DNA of 64,000 nt from Rhizobium sp. 16-449-1b. Its GTDB lineage: Bacteria > Pseudomonadota > Alphaproteobacteria > Rhizobiales > Rhizobiaceae. The stretch covers positions 124,001-188,000 of the forward strand of contig NZ_JAGHMH010000016.1 of NCBI RefSeq assembly GCF_017741935.1. The letters are read 5' to 3'. A program made the position numbers and the translations under genes. The notes under the pieces are model-generated. The model did not search any database, was not told the DNA's origin, and saw nothing but the letters and a program-made list of their open reading frames with translations. Each line of letters opens with the position of its first letter. Within the stretch, counting starts at the first letter, position 1. Below are positions 17,248-26,543 of this stretch, piece by piece.

Positions 17248-19605
17248 ATGAACCAACGGAACCTCACCTTGCACAGCTCTCTGCCAAAAGCGCCCGACGA
17301 CTCCGATTCCTTCATCGACATCGATCGCCTGATCGCGATCCTGATGCGCCGCGTCGGCTCGATCGCGCTCTGCGTTGCAGCGACAGTGACGCTGGCGGTG
17401 ATCTACCTGCTGTTCTCTACGTCGCAATACACGTCGATGACGCAGGTCCTGCTCGATGACAGCATGACCAAGTATGCGCAGGACGCCACGCCGGTGGCGA
17501 ACTCCCAGCAGGTGGACATGCAGATCGCCAGCGCGGTCGAAATCCTGAAGTCCAACCAGCTCGCTCTGCGCGTCGTCGATGCCGAGAACCTGCAGGACAA
17601 CGCCACCATCCTCGATCCGCCCGCCTCCCCGGTCGGCTTGATCAAGTCGGGCATCAAGCTGCTCGCCAGCGCCGTGCTTCCTGGCAGTCCTCCGGTTTCC
17701 GAGGATGACGCCCGCGCCGGACGCCGCCAGAAGGCAGCGGCCCTCATTCAGCAGGCGCTCACCGTGTCGCGCGTCAACCGAAGCGCGGTTCTCGCCGTTT
17801 CGTTTCGCTCCACGGATAAGCTGCTGGCCGCCCGTATCACCAAGGCCTATGCGACCGCTTATCTCAGCGACCAGCTGAACGCTAATTTCGACGCCACCGA
17901 AAGCGCCTCCGTCTGGCTGCAGCAGCGCCTGACCGACCTGCGCGAACGTTCGCAGCAGGCAGCGCTTGAGGCCGCCAATTTCAAGGCGAAGAATGGGCTG
18001 ACCTCGGCCAATGGCGAGCTCATGTCCGAGCAGCAGCTGGCCGACCTGACCAAGCAGCTGATCGTCGCCCAGTCGGACGCCGCCAGCACCTCGGCACGCT
18101 ACAACCAGTTCAAGCAGATCATCGACCTCGGCCCCGAGGGCGCGGTCAACAATGCCGCCATCTCGTCCGGCCAGGCCAACAACTCCGTCATCCAGGATCT
18201 GCGCACGCGCTACATCAATGTCAGCAAGCGTGAACAGGAAGTGACGACGAACTTCGGCGCCGATCATCCGCAGGCGGTCGCACTCCGCTCGGAAAAGGGC
18301 GATCTGACCCGCCAGATCTTCCAGGAACTGCAGCAGCTGGCCTCCAATGCCCGCAACGAATTCGAGGTTGCCCGCACACGTGAAGCATCGCTCCGCCAGA
18401 ATATCGATCATCTGACCGGCAAGAACTCCGAAGCTGACAAGTCCATCGTTCAGCTGAACGACCTGGAACAGCGCGCAGCCGCCCTGAAGACGCTCTACGA
18501 ATCCTACCTCGGCAAGTATGAAGAGGCCTCGCAGCAGCAGTCCTTCCCGATCGCCAAGGCCCGCGTCATCTCCGAAGCCGGCGTCCCGGTCTCGCCGTCC
18601 AGCCCGAAGCGGACGATGACGCTTGGTCTCGCCATCGTGCTCGGCCTCATGGCCGGCGGTGGTCTGGTCGTGTTCCAGGAGTTCCGCGAACGCTTCTTCC
18701 GTGTCGAGGGTGATGTCCGCACCATTCTCGGCCTGAAGTTCCTGGGCTACCTGCCGCTGGTCGGCAAGCCGCCGCGCGAACGGAAGATCTTCCGGAACCC
18801 GAGCCAGCTAGCTTCCGAGCCCGGCGATCCCGTCGGTGACGACGGCGCGACCTTCGAGCGCATCATGCGTGTCGTCCTGGAAGCGCCGCGCTCGGTCTTC
18901 GCCGAAACGCTGCGCAACGCCAAGCTTGCCAGCGACGTCATGTTCCAGGGCCGCTCCGACCGCGTCATCGGCGTTGTCTCGGCAATGCCGGGCGAAGGCA
19001 AATCGACCACGGCTGCCAACTTCGCGGCACTGCTCGCCTCAAGCGGCAAGCGCACGCTCCTCATCGACGCCGACCTTCGCAATCCGGGCCTGACCCGCAT
19101 GCTGAAGACGCCGCCGCAGCATGGCCTTGTCGAAGCGGTTCTTGGTGAAATCCCGTGGGCCGGCGCCGTGAAGGTCGATCCGACCACCAAGCTCGCGATC
19201 CTGCCCGTCATCTCCAATGACAACCTGATGCACACCAGCGAACTGCTGGCCTCGCAGGGCATGTTCAACCTGATGGAAAATGCCCGCAAGATGTTCGACT
19301 ATATCGTGGTCGACCTTGCGCCGCTCGGCCCCGTCATCGACGCCAAGGCCTTCGCGCCGCAGGTTGACGGCTTCCTGTTCGTCACCGAATGGGGTGCAAC
19401 GCCCACCAACCTGGTGCGCGATGTCCTGAACGCCGAGCCGCAGATCAAGTCGAAGATCCTTGGTGTGATCCTCAACAAGACCGACATGGCCGAACTCGGC
19501 AAGTTCACCAACTTCGGCGGCACTGAGCGTTACCGCCACAAATACACGAGCTACTACACCGAAGAGACGCCGAAGATGCGGGAAACCGCGGAAGCGGATG
19601 CCTGA
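17248..19605 (+). CDS. exoP: ExoP-like Wzz/BY-kinase chain-length regulator
   Basis: 785-residue inner-membrane polysaccharide co-polymerase with a cytoplasmic tyrosine autokinase domain. It controls chain length and export of succinoglycan. Order of parts: Wzz domain with TM1 near residues 38-55, long periplasmic coiled-coil region (about 60-440), TM2 near 455-475 after a Pro-containing VSPSSPKRTMTLGLAIVL, then kinase domain with Walker A SAMPGEGKSTTAAN (about 578-591), Walker A' LLIDADLRNPGLTR (about 604-617), Walker B IVVDLAPLGPVID, and a C-terminal tyrosine cluster YRHKYTSYYTEE that would be autophosphorylated. The ATG at 17248 follows AAAGGA and gives the length known for S. meliloti ExoP. 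Last gene of the unit; the stop abuts the stop of a convergent phosphatase gene. Confidence 0.93.
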   Translation: MNQRNLTLHSSLPKAPDDSDSFIDIDRLIAILMRRVGSIALCVAATVTLAVIYLLFSTSQYTSMTQVLLDDSMTKYAQDATPVANSQQVDMQIASAVEILKSNQLALRVVDAENLQDNATILDPPASPVGLIKSGIKLLASAVLPGSPPVSEDDARAGRRQKAAALIQQALTVSRVNRSAVLAVSFRSTDKLLAARITKAYATAYLSDQLNANFDATESASVWLQQRLTDLRERSQQAALEAANFKAKNGLTSANGELMSEQQLADLTKQLIVAQSDAASTSARYNQFKQIIDLGPEGAVNNAAISSGQANNSVIQDLRTRYINVSKREQEVTTNFGADHPQAVALRSEKGDLTRQIFQELQQLASNARNEFEVARTREASLRQNIDHLTGKNSEADKSIVQLNDLEQRAAALKTLYESYLGKYEEASQQQSFPIAKARVISEAGVPVSPSSPKRTMTLGLAIVLGLMAGGGLVVFQEFRERFFRVEGDVRTILGLKFLGYLPLVGKPPRERKIFRNPSQLASEPGDPVGDDGATFERIMRVVLEAPRSVFAETLRNAKLASDVMFQGRSDRVIGVVSAMPGEGKSTTAANFAALLASSGKRTLLIDADLRNPGLTRMLKTPPQHGLVEAVLGEIPWAGAVKVDPTTKLAILPVISNDNLMHTSELLASQGMFNLMENARKMFDYIVVDLAPLGPVIDAKAFAPQVDGFLFVTEWGATPTNLVRDVLNAEPQIKSKILGVILNKTDMAELGKFTNFGGTERYRHKYTSYYTEETPKMRETAEADA

Positions 19606-20355
19606 TTAGGTAGAGAACAGGCGCACCTCGCCCTGCCACAACCGCGCGACAGTCAACCTGTCGCTGCGGTAGGCTCCGGTGTCGAGGTTGAGCCGCATCT
19701 CCTGCACGTCGGGCTGATCGACCGGCGTGTGTCCGTGCACGATGAGCTTCGGCAGCGGCAGATCACTCTCGAAGAAGCGGTGGCGGATGAAGACGAGATC
19801 GTCATCCTGCTGATTGTCGATCGACCGCGCCGGATCGATGCCGGCATGCACGAAAAGCACCGCCGGCGTGTCGATCATGATCGGCAGCGCGCGCAGGAAC
19901 TCGATATGCGCCTTCGGCAAAGAATCGCGGATGAAGGCATCCCGCTTCGACGCCGTGCGAAACAGCACCGGCATCTGCTTGGTATCGATGCCATAGGAAT
20001 GCAGCAGCGCATCCGCACCGGTCATCATCCAGCTGTCGTAGGACATCTTGCCGTCGAGATAGTCGAGCATCATCATTTCATGATTACCCGTCAGGCTGAT
20101 GCGATCGAAATCCTCAGGCACCGGCTGCATCAGGTGCGAGATGACCTGCGCCGAGGCCGGCCCGCGGTCGATATAATCGCCGAGCGTGATGATGAGCTTG
20201 CGTCCCGGCAGGCGCGAGGCATCCTCGTAGATCGCCTGCTCGGCCTGTCGCAAAAGATCGAGCCTGCCGTGAATGTCCCCAATCGCGTAGATCGGCATAT
20301 CGCCGGGATCGAGCTGGAGCCGTGTGCGAGGGTTCGACGGCATATGGTACCTCAT
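19606..20355 (-). CDS. PPP-type serine/threonine phosphatase (metallophosphoesterase)
   Basis: 249-residue cytoplasmic metallophosphoesterase of the bacterial PPP/ApaH-like family. All metal-binding motifs are visible: YAIGDIHGRLDLL, TLGDYIDRGP, LTGNHEMMML, FVHAGIDPARS and IVHGHTPVDQP. Related enzymes hydrolyse phosphoproteins or bis-nucleoside tetraphosphates; no motif here decides the substrate. Start could be the ATG at 20355, 20343 (MPSNPRTRL) or 20298 (MPIYAIGDI); none has a strong ribosome site. It is convergent with exoP with no intervening base, so shared 3' ends or antisense transcripts are likely. Confidence 0.88.
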   Translation of the reverse strand: MRYHMPSNPRTRLQLDPGDMPIYAIGDIHGRLDLLRQAEQAIYEDASRLPGRKLIITLGDYIDRGPASAQVISHLMQPVPEDFDRISLTGNHEMMMLDYLDGKMSYDSWMMTGADALLHSYGIDTKQMPVLFRTASKRDAFIRDSLPKAHIEFLRALPIMIDTPAVLFVHAGIDPARSIDNQQDDDLVFIRHRFFESDLPLPKLIVHGHTPVDQPDVQEMRLNLDTGAYRSDRLTVARLWQGEVRLFST

Positions 20356-20616
20356 GCTGCATTATGTCATGGGTCGCGGAGGCTGCGCCTTTCATCAGGC
20401 AGCGGCAAACACGACCCAAGACAGCGCCCACGCGGGCAATGGAATGTCAGTAGCACTCTTATTTCTTAAAAAACACGCGCTATCTTCGCGCAGCCACCCC
20501 GCGAAGACCATCCCCTCGCCATATAGTGAGTATCCTATGAATCGAGAGCACGGTCATGGGACAAGTCACATGGCCGAAATCATCGAAAACTGGGATGCGG
20601 TGCGAAACGCCGTCGG

Positions 20617-21084
20617 TCAGGCGACCGACATCGGCACCGTCTCGTCGCTCTCTGTCCACTTGTTGTTGTTGCCGGATGCGACGAACTGCTCGAGCGTCAT
20701 GTTGTCGAGGATATCGGCAATCGCGTCGCGCACATCGGTCATAGACCGGCGCACCTGACAGGTCTCCGGATCGGAACAGTCGTCGCAGGCTTCGAACGCG
20801 GTGCGGCTTGCGCAGCGGATGGGTGCCAGCGGACCATCGAGCGTGCGGATCACGTGGCCGATGCGGATTTCGGACGCCGGCCGAGACAGGGAATAGCCAC
20901 CGCCCGGCCCCTTCTTCGAGCGAAGGATGCCGACATTGCGCAGTTCGAGGAGGATAGTGTCGAGGAACTTCTTCGGAATATTGTTGCGTGCCGCCACATC
21001 GTTGATGAACGCGGTTTCGCCTGGTGCGAGCCTTGCGAGATCGACCAAAGCCTTCAGGCCGTATTTTCCTTTTTTCGTCAGCAT
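20617..21084 (-). CDS. Rrf2 family regulator with cysteine cluster
   Basis: 155-residue DNA-binding regulator of the Rrf2/IscR family. The winged-helix begins MLTKKGKYGLKALVDLA; GGGYSLSRPASEIRIGHVI is the wing and following segment. Four cysteines (about residues 91, 100, 103, 109, in CASRTAFEACDDCSDPETC) are placed as in iron-sulfur-binding members. The ATG at 21084 is chosen because family members begin there; the frame is open to 21165 without homology. It is not RirA, whose sequence and Cys spacing differ. Possible roles are sensing iron-sulfur or redox status, or cysteine metabolism; the target genes are not evident from neighbours. Confidence 0.85.
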   Translation of the reverse strand: MLTKKGKYGLKALVDLARLAPGETAFINDVAARNNIPKKFLDTILLELRNVGILRSKKGPGGGYSLSRPASEIRIGHVIRTLDGPLAPIRCASRTAFEACDDCSDPETCQVRRSMTDVRDAIADILDNMTLEQFVASGNNNKWTESDETVPMSVA

Positions 21085-21197
21085 TCCGACTACCTTACGC
21101 TCCTCACGTGATCTCCTATCCGGCAGGCAATAGCGCTGAATCCGCGAAGAGACAACAAATGACATCGTTTATAGAGTATATATGGCGAAGTGTTGCC

Positions 21198-21464
21198 CTA
21201 CGGCCCCTCGGAAGACGGCCTATCTACGGCTGGAGGCGACGTCGCGGCACCTGGATTGGGGCCATCGCTCTTGAAAACGGCAAAGGCAAGCGCGATCATC
21301 GCGATCACGAAGGCGGCCGCACCGATCAGCGCCCATGCCGAAAGCCTGCGGCCTTCGCTGAGCATCCGCTCTTCCCTGTCATCCAGACGACCGGGCCGTT
21401 CGGCGGCCTGATCCGCCGATCCGTGATCGCGTTGATCGTTCAGGCGATCGTCATGATCCGCCAT
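21198..21464 (-). CDS. Small single-pass membrane protein, unknown function
   Basis: 88 residues: a highly charged N-terminal half (rich in D, E and R), one transmembrane segment (LSAWALIGAAAFVIAMIALAFAVF, about residues 41-64) and a short Pro/Ser-rich tail. No family recognised. Support comes from gene-like codon use, a clear membrane segment and its place between two same-strand genes. It ends 113 bp upstream of the Rrf2 gene start. Confidence 0.55.
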   Translation of the reverse strand: MADHDDRLNDQRDHGSADQAAERPGRLDDREERMLSEGRRLSAWALIGAAAFVIAMIALAFAVFKSDGPNPGAATSPPAVDRPSSEGP

Positions 21465-21495
21465 GTCGCATCTCCAGCGGGTTCTGCGCCGGTGG

Positions 21496-21705
21496 TCAGA
21501 TCAACGGATCACGACCCTGCGCGATGCTCCGGTTGAGCTCGTCGGCGATATCGCGCGCGTCCTCCCTGGAGAGCCCGATCAGGTCGCGCCCGTCGCTTGC
21601 CGCCGGCAGTGCGGTCATGGAATCCACGACCGTCCACCGCCCCGAGGGCTCGCGCCGGATCTCGTAACGCAACGGTTCGTCAGGACCATCACACTCCACG
21701 AGCAT
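21496..21705 (-). CDS. Small hypothetical cytoplasmic protein
   Basis: 69-residue protein starting MLVECDGPDEPLRYEIRR, with a strong ribosome site (ACGGAGGT, spacing six) before the ATG at 21705. The sequence looks like a short beta-rich part (YEIRREPSGRWTVVD) followed by an alpha-helical part (SREDARDIADELNRS). No signal peptide or membrane segment. No function recognised. It lies between nadE and the small membrane protein, all on the minus strand. Confidence 0.65.
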   Translation of the reverse strand: MLVECDGPDEPLRYEIRREPSGRWTVVDSMTALPAASDGRDLIGLSREDARDIADELNRSIAQGRDPLI

Positions 21706-21777
21706 CTACCTCCGTAAGCTATGCTCTCTTATGTGTGCCACCGGCAGGCTTCGGCAAGGATGCCGCCGCCAACTCCG

Positions 21778-23829
21778 TCAGTTCTCGACATCGGGAACGT
21801 TGGCCTTCAGCTCCTTGATCCAGATCCGCGCATTGCCATCCGACGGCGCGCGCCAGTCGCCGCGCGGCGAAAGCGAACCGCCCGAGGTGACCTTCGGCCC
21901 GTTCGGCGAGGCCGAGCGCTTGAACTGGCTGATCGTGAAGAAGCGGAAGAGGAAGGTTTCCATCCACTTCTTGATCACGGGAAGATCGAAGGCGCGGCGC
22001 TTGTCCTCGGGGAAATGCGGCGGCCAGACACCGGCGTCGACATCCTTCCAGGCGGAATAGGCAAGGAAAGCCACCTTCGACGGGCGCAGTCCGAAACGGG
22101 TGGTGTAGAACAGCGCGAAGTCGTGCAGATCATAAGGACCGATCTTGTCTTCCGTGCTCTGCATCACGCCGTTTTCATCGGCGGGAACGAGTTCCGGCGA
22201 GATCAACGTGCCCAGAATACGCTCCAGCGTCGCCTTGGCGTCGGCATCGAAATCGCCGGTGCGGATCACCCAGCGGATCAGGTGCTGGATCAGCGTCTTC
22301 GGCACGGAGGCGTTGACATTATAATGGCTCATCTGGTCGCCGACCCCATAGGTCGACCACCCCAGACCGATTTCCGACAGGTCGCCCGTGCCGAGCACCA
22401 GCGCGTTGCGCTGGTTGGCGGCGCGGAACAGGAAGTCGGTGCGCAGGCCCGCCTGCACGTTTTCAAAAGTCACATCATAGACCGGCTGCCCGCCGGAGAA
22501 AGGATGCTTGAGGTCGCGCAGCAACTGCAGCGCCAGCGGCTTGATGTCGATCTCTTCCGCCGTCACCCCGATGCTGCGCATCAGTGCCCAGGCATTCGAC
22601 TTGGTCTCGTCGCCGGTGGCAAAGCCCGGCATGGTGAAGCACAAAATGTCGGAGCGCGGCCAGCCGAGCTTGTCATAGGCGCGCGCGGCCACCAGCAGCG
22701 CATGCGTGGAATCAAGTCCGCCGGAGATCCCCAGGCAAAGCCGCTTGATCCCCGTCGAGCGCAGGCGCTTCATCAAGCCCTGCACCTGGATGTTGAAGGT
22801 CTCGTAGCAATCCTGATCCAGCCGGCTCTCATCGGCTGGCACGAACGGGAAGCGCGCGACATCACGCTCCAGCCCGATATCGCTCTGCGGCGCCTGGAAC
22901 TGGAAGCCGATGCGCCGGAACGCCCGGTCGGGCGTGAGGTTGAGCGTCGCGGCATCGTTGAAGGTTCCCGTGCGCAAGCGCTCCAGCCGCAGCCGCTCGA
23001 CATCGATATCGGCAACGCACATCTGCGATGTCATCGGGAAACGCTCGGTCTCCGATAGCATCGAGCCAAGCTCGTAGATGCAGGCCTGTCCGTCCCACGC
23101 CAGATCCGTCGTCGATTCCCCCGGCCCGGCGGCAGAATAGATATAGGCAGACAGGCTGCGCGACGATTGCGAAGCGCAGAGCAGCTTGCGGGTTTCCGCC
23201 TTGCCGACGGTGATGTTGCTCGCCGACAGGTTGGTGAGGATGAGCGCGCCGCCGAGCGCGCCGAAATCGCTCGGCGCGGCCGGCGCCCAGAGATCCTCGC
23301 AGATCTCGATATGGAAGGTGAAATCGGGCCGATCCTCGGCCGCGAATATCATGTCGGTTCCGAACGGCACACTCTCGCCGGCGACCCGGATCGTCTGGCC
23401 GCGCACCGTCCGCCCGGAGGCAAACCAGCGCTTCTCGTAGAATTCGCGATAATTGGGCAGATGCGTTTTCGGCACGACGCCGAGGATGTGGCCGGCGTGA
23501 ATGGCGACGGCGCAGTTATAAAGCCGGCCCTCGTGCTGCAACGGCGCTCCCACCAGGAGGACCGGGGTCAGTGCCGCGCTGGCAGCGACGATCTCGGCGA
23601 TCGACGCATCCACCGCCTTCAAGAGTGCATCCTGTCCAAGAAGGTCGTCGATGGAATAGCCCGATATGCCGAGCTCGGGAAACACCATCAGGCCGACGCC
23701 CTGCTGATGGCCCTGCCGCGCCATATCAAGCGTCGCCTTCGAATTGAAATCAGGATCGCCGACCTCGCAGATCGGCGTGCAAGCCGCCACGCGGACAAAT
23801 CCCTGATCATAGACCGAATAGAAATTCAC
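21778..23829 (-). CDS. nadE: Glutamine-dependent NAD+ synthetase
   Basis: 683-residue cytoplasmic enzyme making NAD+ from nicotinic acid adenine dinucleotide, ATP and glutamine. N-terminal nitrilase-like glutaminase domain with the catalytic triad in FPELGISGY (Glu), PKTHLPNYREFYEKRW (Lys) and FHIEICEDLWAP (Cys); C-terminal ATP-binding synthetase domain with the P-loop LCLGISGGLDSTHALLV near residue 360 and LGTGDLSEIGLGWSTYGVGD. The GTG at 23829 is chosen because GGAGGC lies seven bases upstream and the translation starts VNFYSVYDQGFVRVA; the frame's ATG at 23859 lacks a site. Stands alone, with 72 bp to the next gene. Confidence 0.95.
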   Translation of the reverse strand: MNFYSVYDQGFVRVAACTPICEVGDPDFNSKATLDMARQGHQQGVGLMVFPELGISGYSIDDLLGQDALLKAVDASIAEIVAASAALTPVLLVGAPLQHEGRLYNCAVAIHAGHILGVVPKTHLPNYREFYEKRWFASGRTVRGQTIRVAGESVPFGTDMIFAAEDRPDFTFHIEICEDLWAPAAPSDFGALGGALILTNLSASNITVGKAETRKLLCASQSSRSLSAYIYSAAGPGESTTDLAWDGQACIYELGSMLSETERFPMTSQMCVADIDVERLRLERLRTGTFNDAATLNLTPDRAFRRIGFQFQAPQSDIGLERDVARFPFVPADESRLDQDCYETFNIQVQGLMKRLRSTGIKRLCLGISGGLDSTHALLVAARAYDKLGWPRSDILCFTMPGFATGDETKSNAWALMRSIGVTAEEIDIKPLALQLLRDLKHPFSGGQPVYDVTFENVQAGLRTDFLFRAANQRNALVLGTGDLSEIGLGWSTYGVGDQMSHYNVNASVPKTLIQHLIRWVIRTGDFDADAKATLERILGTLISPELVPADENGVMQSTEDKIGPYDLHDFALFYTTRFGLRPSKVAFLAYSAWKDVDAGVWPPHFPEDKRRAFDLPVIKKWMETFLFRFFTISQFKRSASPNGPKVTSGGSLSPRGDWRAPSDGNARIWIKELKANVPDVEN

Positions 23830-24098
23830 GAATGCCTCCAGCAGCCAAGCGCTTCGCAAGGATCATTACATCCAAATGCGGCAGCGCAAAACCGCATCTC
23901 TTTGCAATGCTGCTTCCTTAAGGGCTCATTCTTGCAAACTTCTGGAACATGTCTCAACCGGAATTTTACCTGAAGTTGCACGCATCGTGAATATATCGCG
24001 ATCATCGGTGAAAAATTACAAAACTGTCATAAAACGATGAGGTCAGCGCCCTATAGCGACCGCGCGCGCCCTTCGGTTTTTCACCAACAGAGTTCTGA

Positions 24099-25187
24099 AT
24101 GCCAAACCTCGCTCCCGTCCACGCTGGACTGCTCCGGGAAACTATGCCCGGTGAGCGGCGCGTGGCGTTGACGCCCGAGGATATCGGCCACCTCTCAGCG
24201 CGCCTTTCGATCCGCTTCGAGCACGGCTGCGGCGCCGCCGCTGGCTATGAGGATGAGGCCTATGTCGCCGCCGGTGCGCGACCGGCGAGCCGTGAGACCA
24301 TTGCGCGCGAGTGCAATCTTTTCGTCGGCATCCGCAAGCCGCTGGACGCGCGCAGCTTCGCCGGATCACCCACCTTCATCTTCCTCGGCTCCCCGCTCGA
24401 CGCCGACGAGCCGGCAGGCCGCGGCCTCATGCTCGACCTCGCCAGCCTTGAAGGCGTCGCGGATGCCGGCAGCATGGATGTGGCGACACGACAGGCGACC
24501 ATCTGCGGCCACGCAGCGGTTCTCGAAGGCGCCCGCCAACTCGGCGTCGGCCACCCGATGCTTGTCATGGATGGCGCCATTGCACGCCCGGTCAAGATGG
24601 CGGCACTGGGCACGGGCGCGGCCGCCCTTCAGGCGATCGCCACTGCCAGGCGTCTCGGCGCCCAGACCTATCTCTTCAGCGTCACCGACAACGATCGCAA
24701 ACGGGCTGAGACATTGGGCGCGAAATTCGTGGCGATCGATTCGGCACTCGAGCGCGCAAGCGCTGTGACAGCAGATATTCTCGTCGCCGCCAGCCGCAAG
24801 CAGCTTGCCGGCCAACTCCGGGAAATGCAGCTGATCGTCGCCAGTGTCGGCGGCTCGACCGGGCGCGCGCCTGTTTTGATCGACGACGCATCGCTATCGC
24901 TCATGACGGCGGGCACGGTTATCATCGATCTTGAGGCAGCCGCCGGTGGCAATTGCGCGATGACCAAAATGGACGAAATCGTCGCCCATAACGGCATCAG
25001 AATTCTCGGAACAACGACTTTAGCGAGTGTCGATGCGCACCAGTCGAGCCTGCTGTTCAGCGAAGGCGTTCGCAAGCTGCTGGAGCGCCTGACGACGCCG
25101 GACGGCCGTCTTCAATTCGACCTTAAAGACCAATTGACCCGTCACCTGATTGGCGAGCGATTCGCTGGCGTGAGTGCTGCATCATGA
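24099..25187 (+). CDS. Orphan PntA/alanine-dehydrogenase-like protein
   Basis: 362-residue protein homologous to the NAD-binding alpha subunit of proton-translocating transhydrogenase and to alanine dehydrogenase (AlaDh_PNT N and C domains). The N-terminal HAGLLRETMPGERRVALTPEDI and EDEAYVAAGA are typical. The nucleotide-binding segment reads AALGTGAAALQAIATARRLGAQ, with Ala where the third glycine of GxGxxG is usual, and the segment normally rich in conserved Pro/Gly after the second domain (here SVGGSTGRAPVLI) is altered. No pntAB or pntB gene follows; downstream is ropA. It may be a diverged paralogue with a different reaction or a regulatory role. Family call is firm, activity doubtful. 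Confidence 0.75.
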   Translation: MPNLAPVHAGLLRETMPGERRVALTPEDIGHLSARLSIRFEHGCGAAAGYEDEAYVAAGARPASRETIARECNLFVGIRKPLDARSFAGSPTFIFLGSPLDADEPAGRGLMLDLASLEGVADAGSMDVATRQATICGHAAVLEGARQLGVGHPMLVMDGAIARPVKMAALGTGAAALQAIATARRLGAQTYLFSVTDNDRKRAETLGAKFVAIDSALERASAVTADILVAASRKQLAGQLREMQLIVASVGGSTGRAPVLIDDASLSLMTAGTVIIDLEAAAGGNCAMTKMDEIVAHNGIRILGTTTLASVDAHQSSLLFSEGVRKLLERLTTPDGRLQFDLKDQLTRHLIGERFAGVSAAS

Positions 25188-25529
25188 CCGAAGGACAACC
25201 GTAATTCGGCAATAATATTGCATTGCAGCACGATAAGCGTGCATAAGCATTTCGCCATATAGTATTGAGATAGCTTGATTATCAGGATCGAGCTGCTGAT
25301 GAACCGTGTTCATCGTCGCGAAAGTTGCCTTTCTGCAACACCATCTTTTTGCATCGCAAATATAACGAATTATGACTGTATCTGTAATTGATACATTTAA
25401 GCCGAAATGTAATTTGCCGGTCACGGAGACATCACGTCCCCGTGAGGGCTTGTTTTGAAATTGGGGTAGGTAGAAGCCGTTTTCGGCAGCAATGACCTGT
25501 GCCCAATCCTAAATAGATTGGACTCAACT
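25188..25529. other. Intergenic region upstream of the RopA porin gene
   Basis: 342 bp, AT-rich from about 25200 to 25420, without a supportable gene. It holds the porin promoter and a long leader. A short hairpin at 25421-25445 is listed separately. Confidence 0.6.
25421..25445 (+). terminator. Short hairpin before ropA, possible terminator or leader element
   Basis: TCACGG (25421-25426) pairs with CCGTGA (25440-25445), followed by a T-rich stretch GGGCTTGTTTTG. It could end the PntA-like transcript or sit in the ropA leader. The stem is short. Confidence 0.35.
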
Positions 25530-26537
25530 ATGACTATTCGTATGATGCTCATCAGCTCGGCAGCGGCTCTCGCCGCCGTCTCGGGCGCCCAGGCTGCAGA
25601 CGCTATCGTCGCTGCTGAACCGGAAGCTGTAGAATACGTTCGCGTTTGCGACGCTTACGGCACCGGCTACTTCTACATCCCGGGCACGGAAACCTGCCTC
25701 AAGGTCGGCGGTTACCTCCGCTTTGAAGTCTACGGCGGCCCGAACCAGAAGGGCACCTCGGACTGGAACGCTCGTACGCGCGCCCAGGTTCAGTTCACCG
25801 CCAAGAGCGACACCGAGTACGGCCCGCTGACCGGCGTTATCGTTCTCCGTAACAACGGCGACAACTCTTCGACGACCACGACGCTCGACTCCGCTTACAT
25901 CGACATCGCTGGCCTGCGCGCTGGTCTGTTCTATGGTTGGTGGGACGATGGTCTCTCCGGCGAAACCGACGATATCGGCTCCTCCGTTACCCTGCGCAAC
26001 TCCATTCGTTACCAGTACGAAACCAGCGACTTCTACGCTGGTATCGCAATCGACGAACTGGAAGACGGCTACTACAAGCCGGGCGAAACCGCCAACAACT
26101 TCGGCGTTGCCGCTGCTATCGGTGGTAAGGCTGGCGCCTTCACGTACCAGATCACCGGCGGTTACGACACCGACAACGAAGAAGGTGCAGTTCGCGCCAT
26201 GGGTACCGTTGCAATCGGTCCTGGCACGCTCGGCCTCGCTGGCGTTTACTCGTCTGGCCCGAACTCCTACTACAACAAGTCTGAGTGGGCAGTGGCTGTC
26301 GAATACGCCATCAAGGCAACCGACAAGCTGAAGATCACCCCTGCGTTCCAGTATTACGGCAACTACGGCATCACTGCCGGCCAGTTCCGTGACAACAACG
26401 ACGCTTGGAAGGCCGGCCTGACGGTCGACTACCAGATCGTTGACAACCTCTACGTCAAGGCAACCGTGGACTACACGGACGCCGACAACGCAGACAGCAT
26501 CACCAAGGGCTTCTTCCGCCTGCAGCGCGCATTCTAA
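25530..26537 (+). CDS. ropA: RopA-type outer-membrane porin
   Basis: 335-residue trimeric outer-membrane porin of the alphaproteobacterial family PF02530. Signal peptide MTIRMMLISSAAALAAV... cut near GAQAAD (about residue 24). The family's conserved start CDAYGTGYFYIPGTETCLKVGGY follows (two Cys about 15 apart), then alternating beta strands, and the chain ends in Phe (GFFRLQRAF), as required for barrel insertion. The ATG at 25530 is preferred to the TTG at 25518. Codon use is visibly different from neighbours (many GCT, GGT, CGT and AAC, almost no rare codons), the mark of very high expression. Multiple ropA paralogues usually exist in these genomes. Confidence 0.95.
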   Translation: MTIRMMLISSAAALAAVSGAQAADAIVAAEPEAVEYVRVCDAYGTGYFYIPGTETCLKVGGYLRFEVYGGPNQKGTSDWNARTRAQVQFTAKSDTEYGPLTGVIVLRNNGDNSSTTTTLDSAYIDIAGLRAGLFYGWWDDGLSGETDDIGSSVTLRNSIRYQYETSDFYAGIAIDELEDGYYKPGETANNFGVAAAIGGKAGAFTYQITGGYDTDNEEGAVRAMGTVAIGPGTLGLAGVYSSGPNSYYNKSEWAVAVEYAIKATDKLKITPAFQYYGNYGITAGQFRDNNDAWKAGLTVDYQIVDNLYVKATVDYTDADNADSITKGFFRLQRAF

Positions 26538-26543
26538 TAATCT

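Noticed and set aside
20617..21084. Identification of the Cys-cluster Rrf2 protein as RirA
   Set aside because: RirA begins MRLTKQTNYAVR and has different Cys spacing; this protein starts MLTKKGKYGLKAL.
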